Assembly: GCF_000330885.1 (NCBI RefSeq)
Contig: NC_020060.1
Location: 1 to 64,000 of the forward strand
Reading direction: 5' to 3'
DNA from: Rhizobium tropici CIAT 899
GTDB lineage: Bacteria; Pseudomonadota; Alphaproteobacteria; Rhizobiales; Rhizobiaceae
Length of the DNA stretch: 64,000 nucleotides
The position numbers and the translations under genes are program-made. Shown one piece after another: positions 24,801 through 33,643 of this stretch (positions within the stretch are counted from its first letter, which is position 1; every line of letters starts with the position of its first letter). The notes under the pieces are model-generated. The model made no database searches, was not told the DNA's origin, and saw only the letters and a program-made list of their open reading frames with translations.

Positions 24801-27178
24801 CACAGAATAACGATTTCGCACTCGACCGCCGTACTGTGATGAAACTCGGAGTAGGCGTCGCTGCCGTCGCCGGCGCGGGCGTCAATCTCGCACCGGGAGC
24901 ATTTGCGGCCGAGCCCGCCGCTGCAAAGATGCCCGCCCTAGGTTCTCGTCTTTCCCGCGCCGAGGGTCCGTTGAAAGTAGCAGGCCAGGCCCGTTATGCC
25001 ATCGAGCAGAAGCTCGAGAACATGGCCTATGGCGTCACGGTCCAGTCGACCCGTCCTGCAGGACGCATTCTCAACATCGATACCACACCGGCCAAAGCTG
25101 TGCCCGGTGTGGTCGATGTCTATACCTTTCAGAACACCCTGAAGATCAACAAGCCCACGGTCTACAGCAAGGGTGGAGGCGCAACGGAAGAGTTTACGCC
25201 GATCCAGGATAATATCGTTCGCTTCAATGGCATGCATATCGCGCTGGTGGTCGCAGACACGTTCGAAGCTGCGACGGAAGCCGCGAGCCTTCTCAAGGTC
25301 GAGTACGAGGACGGCGAAGCCATTCTCGACATCAACGACCCCAAAGCAAAGCCAGTGCTCATCGAACCGATGGGAGCGGCATGGGGCGATGCAGCGGCAG
25401 GCCTCGCCAGTGCCGAGGTCAAGATCGACGTCACCTATACGACGTCGCGGGAATACAACGTGCCGATGGAACCGCACGCCACCATCGCTTCCTGGGATAA
25501 TGGCAAGATCACTGTCTGGGAGCCTAGCCAGTGGGTCGGCGGTGCCAGAAGCGTTGTCGCGGAGTTTCTGGGTATCGATATCGAGAACGTGCGGGTGATC
25601 TCGCCCTATGTTGGCGGTGGCTTTGGGTCGAAGATCGGCGCGCATCCCCATGTTGGTCTGGCCTGCGCTGCCTCGCGCAAACTCGGCCGGCCGGTCAAGG
25701 TTTCGCTGACGCGTCCCCAGACATTCACCGGCCTCGGCGGTCGCCCGGCCACCCGACAGACGCTATCTATCGGCGCCTCCAAGGATGGAAAGATAACATC
25801 GATCGTCCATGAGAGCTGGAACGAGACGGCGATCGACGACGTGCACGTCGAGGCCTGCAACAACGTGACGAAGATCATGTACGCGACGCCGAACTTCTCA
25901 ACCCGCCTGAACGTCGTGCCCGTCAATACAGTCCAGCCCGGTTGGAAGCGTGGTCCTGGTGAAAACCCCAGCGCCTACGCACTGGAAAGCGCGATCGACG
26001 AGCTGGCCTATGCACTCAACATGGACCCGGTCACATTGCGCCTTGCCAACTGGGCGGATGTCGATCCCAGCAACGGCATGCCCTGGACCACGCGGCAGTT
26101 GCGGGAAGCCTATGCTGCTGGCGCCGAAGGTATTGGCTGGTGGAGCCGCAATCCCGTCCCGCGCTCGATGCGTGAGGGTCGCGAGCTCATCGGTTATGGA
26201 ATGGCCGCCGGCTCCTATCCGATGATCCGCACGGCTAGCGAAGCGAAGCTCGTCTTCCATGCCAACGGCCAAATCGAGGTTCTCAGCGCTGCAACGGACA
26301 TGGGAACGGGAACTTACACCATCCTCGCCCAGACCGCAGCGGATGCGTTGGGTGTTCCCGTCGAGGCTGTGGTTGTGCGACTGGGCGATACGGCCCTTCC
26401 GAGATCGGCTCTTGCGGGCGGATCCCAGCAGGCCAATAACCTTTCGGGAGCGGTCGACAGAGCTGCAAGAAACGCTCGTGTGGCTCTGCTGAACCTCGCT
26501 GCCTCCGATCCGAAGTCGCCGTTGCAATCCTTGAAACTCGCGGAACTTACCTTCGAGAACGGCGCGATACGCCCGACCCGTCGACCAGCGGGTGGCATCA
26601 GCATCGCGGCGCTGCTGAAGGCCGTGGGCCAGGACAAGCTGGAAATCGAAGGCAACACCTTTGCCGCTGGCGCAACCGAAGACATGAAGAATGCTGCCGA
26701 CCGCAGTTTCGCCCAGTTGAAGGGCCCTGCTGAAGGTGGCGTTTCGGCTCACAGCTGGGCTGCCCAATTCGTCGAAGTTCGCGTCGACGAGGATTTCGGC
26801 ACGATCCGGGTCAAACGGATGGTTTCGGCCTTCTGTTGCGGCCGGATCTTTAATCCGAAGCTGGCCGAAAGCCAATGGATCAGCGGCATGGTCATGGGTC
26901 TTGGACAGACGCTGCTCGAAGAAGGCTTTGTCGACCAGCGAGATGGACGCACTGTCAACGCGAACTTTGCCGACTATGCCGTTCCGGTCAATGCCGACGT
27001 GCCTGACATCCAGGTCATCTCCGTCGGTATTCCCGACATGCAGGCAACGGCGCTTGGCGGCAAGGGCGTCGGAGAAATCGGTGTTGTCGGCGTCGCTCCC
27101 GCGATCGGCAATGCTGTCTATCACGCGACGGGCAAGCGCATCCGCGGCCTGCCGATCACCCTCGAAAAGTTGGCTTGA
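24797..27178 (+). CDS. Molybdopterin-binding large subunit (PaoC-like) with Tat-like N-terminus
   Basis: 793 residues of the xanthine oxidase large-subunit family. The N-terminus DRRTVMKLGVGVAAVAGAG looks like a twin-arginine signal, so the complex may be exported as a unit. Cofactor and active-site segments include YVGGGFGSKIGAHPHVGLAC, RGPGENPSAYALE and KGVGEIGVVGVAPAIGNA with the catalytic Glu near 757. Such enzymes oxidise aldehydes or N-heterocycles. The adjacent MocA-like and XdhC genes fit an MCD-type sulfurated cofactor. The substrate is inferred to be aldehydes from the PaoABC likeness. Confidence 0.93.
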   Translation: MTQNNDFALDRRTVMKLGVGVAAVAGAGVNLAPGAFAAEPAAAKMPALGSRLSRAEGPLKVAGQARYAIEQKLENMAYGVTVQSTRPAGRILNIDTTPAKAVPGVVDVYTFQNTLKINKPTVYSKGGGATEEFTPIQDNIVRFNGMHIALVVADTFEAATEAASLLKVEYEDGEAILDINDPKAKPVLIEPMGAAWGDAAAGLASAEVKIDVTYTTSREYNVPMEPHATIASWDNGKITVWEPSQWVGGARSVVAEFLGIDIENVRVISPYVGGGFGSKIGAHPHVGLACAASRKLGRPVKVSLTRPQTFTGLGGRPATRQTLSIGASKDGKITSIVHESWNETAIDDVHVEACNNVTKIMYATPNFSTRLNVVPVNTVQPGWKRGPGENPSAYALESAIDELAYALNMDPVTLRLANWADVDPSNGMPWTTRQLREAYAAGAEGIGWWSRNPVPRSMREGRELIGYGMAAGSYPMIRTASEAKLVFHANGQIEVLSAATDMGTGTYTILAQTAADALGVPVEAVVVRLGDTALPRSALAGGSQQANNLSGAVDRAARNARVALLNLAASDPKSPLQSLKLAELTFENGAIRPTRRPAGGISIAALLKAVGQDKLEIEGNTFAAGATEDMKNAADRSFAQLKGPAEGGVSAHSWAAQFVEVRVDEDFGTIRVKRMVSAFCCGRIFNPKLAESQWISGMVMGLGQTLLEEGFVDQRDGRTVNANFADYAVPVNADVPDIQVISVGIPDMQATALGGKGVGEIGVVGVAPAIGNAVYHATGKRIRGLPITLEKLA

Positions 27179-27184
27179 GGAGAC

Positions 27185-27216
27185 GACCGCTGCGGCGCAG
27201 TAATGCCGCAGCGGTC
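27185..27216 (+). terminator. Perfect 12-bp hairpin between large subunit and XdhC
   Basis: GACCGCTGCGGC and GCCGCAGCGGTC pair perfectly around an 8-nt loop, 6 bp after the Mo subunit stop and 20 bp before the XdhC start. No T-run follows, so it more likely protects the upstream mRNA or lowers XdhC expression than ends transcription. Confidence 0.65.
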
Positions 27217-27235
27217 CCATTGGTAAGGACCGTTT

Positions 27236-28177
27236 ATGTTGACGTCGTTCTCCGTGCTCCACGCACCGCCCATACCGTACTGCGCCTTCATGACCGACGA
27301 CCCTGAGGCGATCGTCAACTATGCGGCGGACGGCGCCGAAACGAAATTCGGGAGCGCTTTGGTGACGCTGGTGGAAATCCGGGGCGGTGCTGCCCGTGCA
27401 CTCGGCGCGCAGATGGCTGTTCGCGGAGATGGTGGCTATTGTGGTTATGTTTCCGGGGGCTGTACCGAGGCGGCCGTTGCTGCTGAAGCCATCGCCGCGA
27501 TTGCCAAAGGGATGGATCGGTATCTTCGGCTTGGAGAAGGCTCGGAATTCTTCGACATCATACTCCCGTGCGGAGGAGGGATCACGCTGGCGATCCACGT
27601 CGTCAAAAATGTGAAGCCGCTCCGTCAGATTCTGTCGGCGCTCGAGAAGCGCAAGAGAATTGCGCTGCGCTATGATTCCGGAACTCAAATGATCAGTGCG
27701 GTCAAATCGCAGGAGAAAGCGCCGGGCACCTGGAGTGGCACATCGTTCCTGCGTTCCTATAAACCAAACCTCCGTCTTGTCATTTGCGGGCGCGGAATTG
27801 AATTGGCGACAACATCCAGGATCGGTCTCGCTTCAGAGTTCGAGGTCTTGTCCTTAGACGAGGCATCTTGTGATTTCGAGGCCGGCACCATCGATAATGA
27901 CACGGCAATCGTACTTCTCTATCACGATCTTGACCATGAGCTGCCTTGGCTTAAAGCGGCTCTTGATTCAAAACCGTTCTACATCGGCGCACTCGGCAGC
28001 AAACGCACACATGAGCGCCGTTGCGCCGCGCTTTGGGCGCTTGGCTTTACACAGGCCCAAACAGACCGGATCAAAGCTCCGATCGGAATGTTCGGGCCGA
28101 CACGCGACGCAAACGCTCTTGCGCTGTCGGTCGTGGCAGATGTTGCTGAGGCGTATTCGCTCCAACGATTGGCCTAA
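27236..28177 (+). CDS. XdhC/CoxI-family molybdenum cofactor chaperone
   Basis: 313 residues. The N-terminal XdhC/CoxI domain has TLVEIRGGAARALGAQMAVR, GGYCGYVSGGCTEAAVAAEA (with the conserved Cys) and LPCGGGITLAIHV. The C-terminal Rossmann-like domain has YIGALGSKRTHERR and IKAPIGMFGPTRDANALALS. These proteins bind, protect and insert the sulfurated molybdenum cofactor. The position as last gene of the molybdoenzyme operon fits exactly. Confidence 0.92.
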   Translation: MLTSFSVLHAPPIPYCAFMTDDPEAIVNYAADGAETKFGSALVTLVEIRGGAARALGAQMAVRGDGGYCGYVSGGCTEAAVAAEAIAAIAKGMDRYLRLGEGSEFFDIILPCGGGITLAIHVVKNVKPLRQILSALEKRKRIALRYDSGTQMISAVKSQEKAPGTWSGTSFLRSYKPNLRLVICGRGIELATTSRIGLASEFEVLSLDEASCDFEAGTIDNDTAIVLLYHDLDHELPWLKAALDSKPFYIGALGSKRTHERRCAALWALGFTQAQTDRIKAPIGMFGPTRDANALALSVVADVAEAYSLQRLA

Positions 28178-28381
28178 CCGGTAAATTCGATCGAAGGCCA
28201 CGCAGTACGTCAAAGCTGAAATGGGTTAAATGTCGCCGGCGAGTGGTTGCGGAGGCCCGAACGCGATTATGTTGACGCTACTGGTCACGGGCATTCAATG
28301 AGTTGTGATACTGGAGCTCCACAGGAGACAAACAGTTGGAAAATGGTATAATCGAGGGAGAACTATAAGCGGGATCGATAA

Positions 28382-29275
28382 ATGAGAAGTGGCGACTTTA
28401 GCGAACTTGCGGCCTTTATCGCCGTCGCCGAAGCAGGAAGTTTCACGCGTGCCGCCGCCAAGCTCGGGCTGTCTCAGTCCGCTGTCAGCTACTCAGTCAG
28501 GATGCTGGAACAGAGACTCGGCGTGCGGCTGATTTCCCGCACGACTCGAAGCTTATCGCTGACAGATGCCGGACAACGGATGCTACGAAATCTGCGGCCC
28601 TCGTTCGAGAACATCGAAAATGAAATCGCAGCGATCACAGCACTGCGTGACAAACCCTCCGGCACGATCCGGATCACGACGTTTCGCTACGCCGCCACCA
28701 GTGTGCTATGGCCGGTTGTGGCGAAATTCCTGGCGGAATATCCAGACATCGAAATGGAAATTATTCTCGACGAAGGGCTGACCGACATCGTCGCGGACCG
28801 TTTCGATGCCGGTATTCGCGTGGGAGAGCAGGTTCAAAAGGACATGATTGCCGTCAGAGTTGGTCCGGACCTTCGCATGGCGGTCGTTGGATCGCCCTCT
28901 TACTTCGAAAACCGCAAGATCCCGCAAACGCCTCGAGACCTCGGCGAGCATCTAGGCGTCAGTTATCGGCAGACCACAGGCGGCGGTTTGTATGCTTGGG
29001 AGTTCGAGCGCGATGGCGAGGAGCTACAAGTCCGAATGAACGGGCCGCTGATCATGAACGATGGTCTGATGCTTGAGTCGGCTGCCCTGGATGGACTGGC
29101 GCTTGCCTACACGTTCGAAACCCAGGTTGCCCAATACATTGAAGACGGCCGACTGATCAGGGTCCTAGACGACTGGTGCCAGCCTTTTTCCGGATACCAT
29201 CTCTACTATCCGAGTCGACGCCAGCACACGGCTGCGTTTGCGCTGTTCGTTGAGGCACTACGGTTCAAAGGTTGA
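28382..29275 (+). CDS. LysR family transcriptional regulator
   Basis: 297 residues. The winged helix-turn-helix reads FIAVAEAGSFTRAAAKLGLS followed by QSAVSYSVRMLEQRLGVRLI, and the substrate-binding domain follows. A perfect -10 hexamer TATAAT lies at 28347-28352 without a good -35. It is transcribed in the same direction as the molybdoenzyme operon and is a candidate regulator of the shared promoter element found six times in this cluster (inference). The family is certain. Confidence 0.92.
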   Translation: MRSGDFSELAAFIAVAEAGSFTRAAAKLGLSQSAVSYSVRMLEQRLGVRLISRTTRSLSLTDAGQRMLRNLRPSFENIENEIAAITALRDKPSGTIRITTFRYAATSVLWPVVAKFLAEYPDIEMEIILDEGLTDIVADRFDAGIRVGEQVQKDMIAVRVGPDLRMAVVGSPSYFENRKIPQTPRDLGEHLGVSYRQTTGGGLYAWEFERDGEELQVRMNGPLIMNDGLMLESAALDGLALAYTFETQVAQYIEDGRLIRVLDDWCQPFSGYHLYYPSRRQHTAAFALFVEALRFKG

Positions 29276-29441
29276 TGCTGGCTTAGGTGATCGGGCTGTA
29301 CCATTCGAATATTTGAGTGAATTCGGATAGCGCTGAGGCACTCCGACGGTTCGTTGCCTTTCAACGCGTGAAATAGCGATGGTCGTCTTCCGGTCACGGT
29401 AAACGGAGAAACGTCTCGATTCAGCGGGAGACGGTCGCCCG

Positions 29442-29540
29442 TCAGCTTGCAGCTGGAGCGGTAATGGTGTTGTCGTCCACGTAGTCCCGCCAGGCGACGA
29501 TGTGATCGCCTTCGATTTTGTAGATGCCCATTAGTGTCAC
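29442..29540 (-). pseudogene. Relic of a SnoaL/NTF2-like protein C-terminus
   Basis: Minus-strand frame VTLMGIYKIEGDHIVAWRDY, then VDDNTITAPAAS and a stop. The pattern GxYxIxxxxIxxWRDYxD is the end of limonene-epoxide-hydrolase/SnoaL-like proteins. Only the last 30 or so residues remain; the break joins directly to the DUF6428 relic. Confidence 0.65.
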
Positions 29541-29543
29541 CCT

Positions 29544-29966
29544 GCCGATGGGCAGTCGGTGAAGCCCGGCTACCACGTCACCGAGGTCAAGGCCGGCCAG
29601 TTCTCTGCCTTCGGTTGTGGCGCCAACCCGGAAGCCTGGTCCGAGATCTTCATTCAGCTATGGGACATCAAGAAAGGCGATTGCACGCACATGCCTGCGG
29701 GGAAGTTCTACGCGATCATCCGCAAGGTCACCGAGAACGTGAAGCTCGATGATACCGCCAAGTTGACCTTTGAAGTCAGTGACGGCGTTCAACCGATGCA
29801 GTTCTACTGCGCCGCAATGCCAACGTTCCGAGCGGGCGCGGTGCACTTCGAGCTCTCGCCGCGCGGTCAAGCCACAAGCCACGCGATCGCTGGCTTGCCG
29901 AGCAGCAGGGGCGCAGCTCAATCATGCTGTGGTCCGTCCACCGGAAAGAGTGCCAGCTGCGGCTGA
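29544..29966 (+). pseudogene. 5'-truncated DUF6428 protein (arsenic-operon type)
   Basis: The frame begins inside the protein: GQSVKPGYHVTEVKAGQFSA, then SEIFIQLWDIKKGDCTHMPA, KFYAIIRKVTENVKLDD and FEVSDGVQPMQFYCAAMPTF, ending in Cys-rich SCCGPSTGKSASCG. From memory this is the small conserved protein found in rhizobial arsenic-resistance operons behind arsR. The first 25-30 residues are absent and no other ars gene is present, so it is a fragment. Its end faces the transposition module. Confidence 0.65.
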
Positions 29967-30005
29967 GATGCCAAGGAATACCTCAGTTCGTCGGTCCGGC
30001 TCGGC

Positions 30006-31019
30006 CTAGACCGACCGACGGGGATTTTCCATCATCCGCAAATAGGCTGTCAAAAAAGTGGAGAGCTCAGTCGTTGGTCGCGGGCGTTTCACGGGAAGAC
30101 ACCGTCGCCGTTTGCGCTCAAGGGCGTTCGCAAGCAACTCAATAAATGGAGCATGTCCTCCCGCCGACAGGATGGACCGTCGCCAAACTGCGATCACAGC
30201 ATCGTCGTCATCGATCAGCCAGTTATAGTCATTCTGTCGGATCGCGAGCCGCGCGAAACACCGAACGCGAGCCGATGTGGACAAACGGACGAGAGATACA
30301 GTCGGATATTGGCCACAAAGATCGGGGATGGCCAGCAGCCGACGGACAAGGGAATTCTTGAGCAGCGTACTGGCAATCGCCTCCAGTCTGCAAATATCGT
30401 GAACGCACTGATCCAGCGACCGTATTGATGGACTGACAGGAACCTTTGATGCCTGCCGCAGATCAAATCCGCAGGTGGCGCAAAAATGCTGCGGAACGAG
30501 TTCGACCTGATTGAAAACCGCGATGCGGCTGCGGCAAGACGGGCATCGATCGCGCAATCCGCATCGATGATGCTGGCAGGAAACTCTGTTCGCCAAACGC
30601 CATTGCCGGCGAAAATACGGCTGGGCGTCTTCCGCCAGACATTGCGAGCAGAATTGCAGCCAGGTCGAACCGCGGCGGCGTCCGTCATCGCGCAGGGGAA
30701 GGAGCAGGCGCTTCAGCGGCGAACCCTTCAGGGACATCGCCCAAAGGCGTGGCACGAGAACGCCGGTGTGCTCGCTGAGGACGCTGACGGCGTCCATCTG
30801 AAAATTCATGTCGAGGGACGGAGACCACATTCCGCCGCTGAAGCCGAGCACGCGGCCGAACGGCCGAGCGGCGATGCCGTTCGCAAATCCGACCCGATGC
30901 ACCCAGCTCGATAACAATTCGTCGGGCTGCGGTTCGACCAAAACGGGCCATTGGTCCGAAGCCACCTCATGGTATCGCTCGCGTATGGCGATCGCCGGAC
31001 TGTCATTGAAGGCCGTCAT
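30006..31019 (-). CDS. tniQ: TniQ family transposition protein
   Basis: 337 residues from ATG 31019, which overlaps the tniB stop as ATGA. The N-terminal TniQ signature is PDELLSSWVHRVGFANGIAA. A zinc-finger-like block follows: FCSQCLAEDAQPYFRRQWRL, then SCQHHRCGLRDRCPSCRSRI and FCATCGFDLRQ. In Tn5053/Tn7-type elements TniQ/TnsD helps choose the target site. An inverted repeat at 29989-30020 overlaps its stop codon. No resolvase gene of the usual Tn5053 set is adjacent. Confidence 0.9.
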   Translation of the reverse strand: MTAFNDSPAIAIRERYHEVASDQWPVLVEPQPDELLSSWVHRVGFANGIAARPFGRVLGFSGGMWSPSLDMNFQMDAVSVLSEHTGVLVPRLWAMSLKGSPLKRLLLPLRDDGRRRGSTWLQFCSQCLAEDAQPYFRRQWRLANRVSCQHHRCGLRDRCPSCRSRIAVFNQVELVPQHFCATCGFDLRQASKVPVSPSIRSLDQCVHDICRLEAIASTLLKNSLVRRLLAIPDLCGQYPTVSLVRLSTSARVRCFARLAIRQNDYNWLIDDDDAVIAVWRRSILSAGGHAPFIELLANALERKRRRCLPVKRPRPTTELSTFLTAYLRMMENPRRSV

Positions 31020-31894
31020 AGAAGCGTCTCGCGCATGGGGGCATTGCGCCGCTGCGAGATCGGCCGATAGTGCAATTCGTCGACGCAAGTCTTGGTGACG
31101 CGTTCCGCGCCCGAACGGATCGCCGCGATCACGGCTTTCGTGACGATGGCGACGGTCTCGCCAATCAATCCCTCCGAAAGATTGAATATACGTCGCGCCA
31201 ACCGTTCGTCGGATAGATCGGACGCCCGTGTGAGCGGCAAGGCCCCCTCCAGACTGTCGAGCAGCATGAGATAGTCCTCGTCATATTGCCATCGTGGAAC
31301 GGCGAAAACGTCAAACCGGCTTGCCATCTCGCTGGTAGCATTGATGAAGTCGTAGACCGCCACTTCGCCGATCAACACCGGGGAAATATCGTATTGGCGC
31401 CCAATCCGCCGCAGGAAAGCAAAGACCGCCTCGACGTCTCGCGCGCGTCCGCGGAGCGCATTGTGGAACTCGTCGAAGATCAGCATCCTCGGTTTGAGGC
31501 TGGCGAGCAAATGATCGAGTTGCTCGGCCTGGCGGCCGACGTCGTGAAGGTCACCGCCAGGAGCACGCAGCGCCTGAAGAATGCTGCCATAAAAGTGTCC
31601 AAGGCCGGCACCCTCGCGGGTCTGGACCATCCATAGTCTTTGCTCCGGCGCGCTTCTCAAATGTTCGACAGCGAACCGCTCGGCAATCATCGTTTTGCCA
31701 TTGGCATACGGCCCGACGAGCATCAGACCATGCGTGCGCAACGATGGCGGTCGCGAGAGCAAATCCGCAAGCTGGCGATGGGCGTGTTGGGCTGTCTGAT
31801 GCCCGATCCATCGTGGAGCGCGGACATAGGCAATGCGCTCTGCCGGATCGCGGTCGAGATAGGGGCGCACATGTTCAAGGAGGTGGTCCGACAT
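31016..31894 (-). CDS. tniB: TniB transposition ATPase
   Basis: 292 residues from ATG 31894 with GAGGA upstream; alternative TTG/GTG starts up to 31906 overlap tniA. AAA+ ATPase: Walker A GPYANGKT (61-68), Walker B MLIFDEFHN (about 137-145), then a sensor region (ISPVLIGEVAVYDFI). TniB, like TnsC, passes target information to the transposase. The gene is in the order tniA-tniB-tniQ with ATGA overlap to tniQ. Confidence 0.92.
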   Translation of the reverse strand: MSDHLLEHVRPYLDRDPAERIAYVRAPRWIGHQTAQHAHRQLADLLSRPPSLRTHGLMLVGPYANGKTMIAERFAVEHLRSAPEQRLWMVQTREGAGLGHFYGSILQALRAPGGDLHDVGRQAEQLDHLLASLKPRMLIFDEFHNALRGRARDVEAVFAFLRRIGRQYDISPVLIGEVAVYDFINATSEMASRFDVFAVPRWQYDEDYLMLLDSLEGALPLTRASDLSDERLARRIFNLSEGLIGETVAIVTKAVIAAIRSGAERVTKTCVDELHYRPISQRRNAPMRETLL

Positions 31895-31899
31895 GGCGA

Positions 31900-33552
31900 T
31901 CACCAATCCTCAACCGGCAGTGTGCGTTTCTGACGGACGGGGTGCTCGGCCGTCGCCGGCTCTTGTGGCCGCATGGCCTGATAGGGCTTTGTCGCCGCTG
32001 CGGCATGTGCGGTGCGAACGGCGTCGCGCAGTTGACCCTTGGAAGGTTTTGCCGCGGTGACGATGGTAGCCATTTCTCGGCGAAACGCCACCTGTTCGAG
32101 GCTCGAGCGCCGGTTTCCCGCGCGTTGCCTCGCGCGCTTCGCCTCGAACTCCCACAGTGTCAGCGAATCCCGTCGACCATCGCGCCGCTCGACAGGTCGG
32201 AACTGCCGGGTGTCCGGGTCTCGGACGTAGACGTGGCTGATGTCCCGGGGGTCGTAACGAACCTCCAGCTTCTCAAGCCGATCGCGTTGCGGAACGAGTA
32301 TGCCAAGCCATGGTGCATAGTAATGCAGGGCAAACATGCTGATGCCCTGCGGTGACAGTTGTCTCTCCGTTCCTGGCAGAAACGACAGCAACACGCGTTG
32401 CGGATCGTCATCGAAGCGAGTGAGGTCCGCACTGTTCCGCTGCCACTCCTTGATCGGCACCTTCAGTGTCTTGGTGTTTTCCTGAAGGTTGTGATCAATC
32501 ACGGCCAGAGCGACGCAACGTTCCAGATCCACGAAGCTCAGGCGGGCGCGTCGCTCGGATGGATAACGATCGCGATCGGCAACAGAGCGGCCCGACGATC
32601 CAGGGTAGGTGGCAAGCACCGCATTGAGCTTGCCGAGCAGCCGCTCGACCACGCCGCCCTGATGCACCCGGCCGCGATCGCGGTAGCGGATTCGGGTGCC
32701 ATAGTCGTCGCAGCCCCGCTGGAACGCGTGCCCTTTGAATTCCTTTGCCGAGTCGACGACAAGCAGCCGCGGCCGGCCGAACATAGGCCATGGGTGACCA
32801 AGGTTCCGTGCGGCAAGCCAGGCCTCCTTCGGGCACATGGCCTGAGCAAGACAGAGCGCGACGGACAGAACCGACGGCTTTTCCAGCGTCAGGCAGAAGC
32901 CGAGGATCGATCGTGTCGCGACGTCGGTGACGATCGTCAGATAGGGACGGCCGGCAAACACGCCACTTCCGTCGACCACTTCCACGAAATTGATATCTGT
33001 CGGCGTATGGTCGATTTGGCAGACATCCAGCGGGCGCGATGCGTGGATGTAGCCCGGCCGAGGTTTGAGGCGAAGCAGATGCTTTGGATTGGCCGATCGC
33101 TTCCTGGCGATTTCTTCTGGCTCGAATAACGCCGGAATGCGTCGTGCGACTGTCACGTAGGACGGCAAGGTAAGGCCGGCCTCCTCGCAGCGGGCGCGGA
33201 TTTCGGCAACGACAGGCGCGAGCGGCGGCGCCTCTAAAACCAGCCATTGTTCGCGCAGGGTCGTCCTGATGATCCCCTCCACCTCGGCCGGAAGCCGCTT
33301 GCGCCGCGTCGCGGCGGTGCGAGGCAACAAGGCTGAGACCGTTCGAGCAGTGTTGTAGCGTACGAGCAGATTGTAGATTTGCCGGGTGGTCACGCGTAGC
33401 TCGGCCGCCGCTCGGGCGATGGCCTCCTGCCTTGGACCGCTATCTTCGAGAACCTTCTCTAATTCTCGAGCTATGCGGCGCGCCATCGACCATTGCTCGT
33501 CCGTGGCTACGGAACCTGCCTTGACTGTCCGATTGCGCAATCGCTTTGACAA
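31900..33552 (-). CDS. tniA: TniA DDE transposase
   Basis: 550 residues. The N-terminal helix-turn-helix region (about 40-90) is followed by an rve-type DDE core with Asp181 (CQIDHTPTD), Asp267 (LLVVDSAKEFKGH) and Glu303 (HQGGVVERLLGKLN). A Mu-type C-terminal beta-barrel region includes VRYDPRDISHVYVRDP. This is the transposase of Tn5053/Tn402-like elements. It appears intact. The canonical Tn5053 terminal repeats are not visible outside it, so mobility is uncertain. Confidence 0.93.
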   Translation of the reverse strand: MSKRLRNRTVKAGSVATDEQWSMARRIARELEKVLEDSGPRQEAIARAAAELRVTTRQIYNLLVRYNTARTVSALLPRTAATRRKRLPAEVEGIIRTTLREQWLVLEAPPLAPVVAEIRARCEEAGLTLPSYVTVARRIPALFEPEEIARKRSANPKHLLRLKPRPGYIHASRPLDVCQIDHTPTDINFVEVVDGSGVFAGRPYLTIVTDVATRSILGFCLTLEKPSVLSVALCLAQAMCPKEAWLAARNLGHPWPMFGRPRLLVVDSAKEFKGHAFQRGCDDYGTRIRYRDRGRVHQGGVVERLLGKLNAVLATYPGSSGRSVADRDRYPSERRARLSFVDLERCVALAVIDHNLQENTKTLKVPIKEWQRNSADLTRFDDDPQRVLLSFLPGTERQLSPQGISMFALHYYAPWLGILVPQRDRLEKLEVRYDPRDISHVYVRDPDTRQFRPVERRDGRRDSLTLWEFEAKRARQRAGNRRSSLEQVAFRREMATIVTAAKPSKGQLRDAVRTAHAAAATKPYQAMRPQEPATAEHPVRQKRTLPVEDW

Positions 33553-33572
33553 ACGAGGTTCTCGCTGAAATC

Positions 33573-33607
33573 TTTAGCGGAAAATCCTCTCGATTTTATC
33601 CGCTAAA
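33573..33607. repeat. 35-bp inverted repeat at the tniA side boundary
   Basis: TTTAGCGGA and TCCGCTAAA form perfect 9-bp arms around a 17-bp centre. It sits 20 bp upstream of tniA and about 40 bp before the remaining part of the truncated RHE_PE00001-type gene. It may be a transposon end, an operator for the tni genes or the promoter palindrome of the truncated gene. Confidence 0.5.
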
Positions 33608-33643
33608 CTCAACCCGCGTATGACATCTTCCAGATTGAAATAG

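Noticed and set aside
25898..27688. 596-residue open frame on the minus strand
   Set aside because: It is the antisense shadow of the PaoC-like subunit and XdhC genes; its sequence has no family signature and GC-rich codon bias opens this frame.
30022..33587. GGATTTTCC present in inverted orientation at both ends of the tni module
   Set aside because: Only nine bases, and the left copy lies inside the tniQ coding region, so it is a poor candidate for transposon ends.
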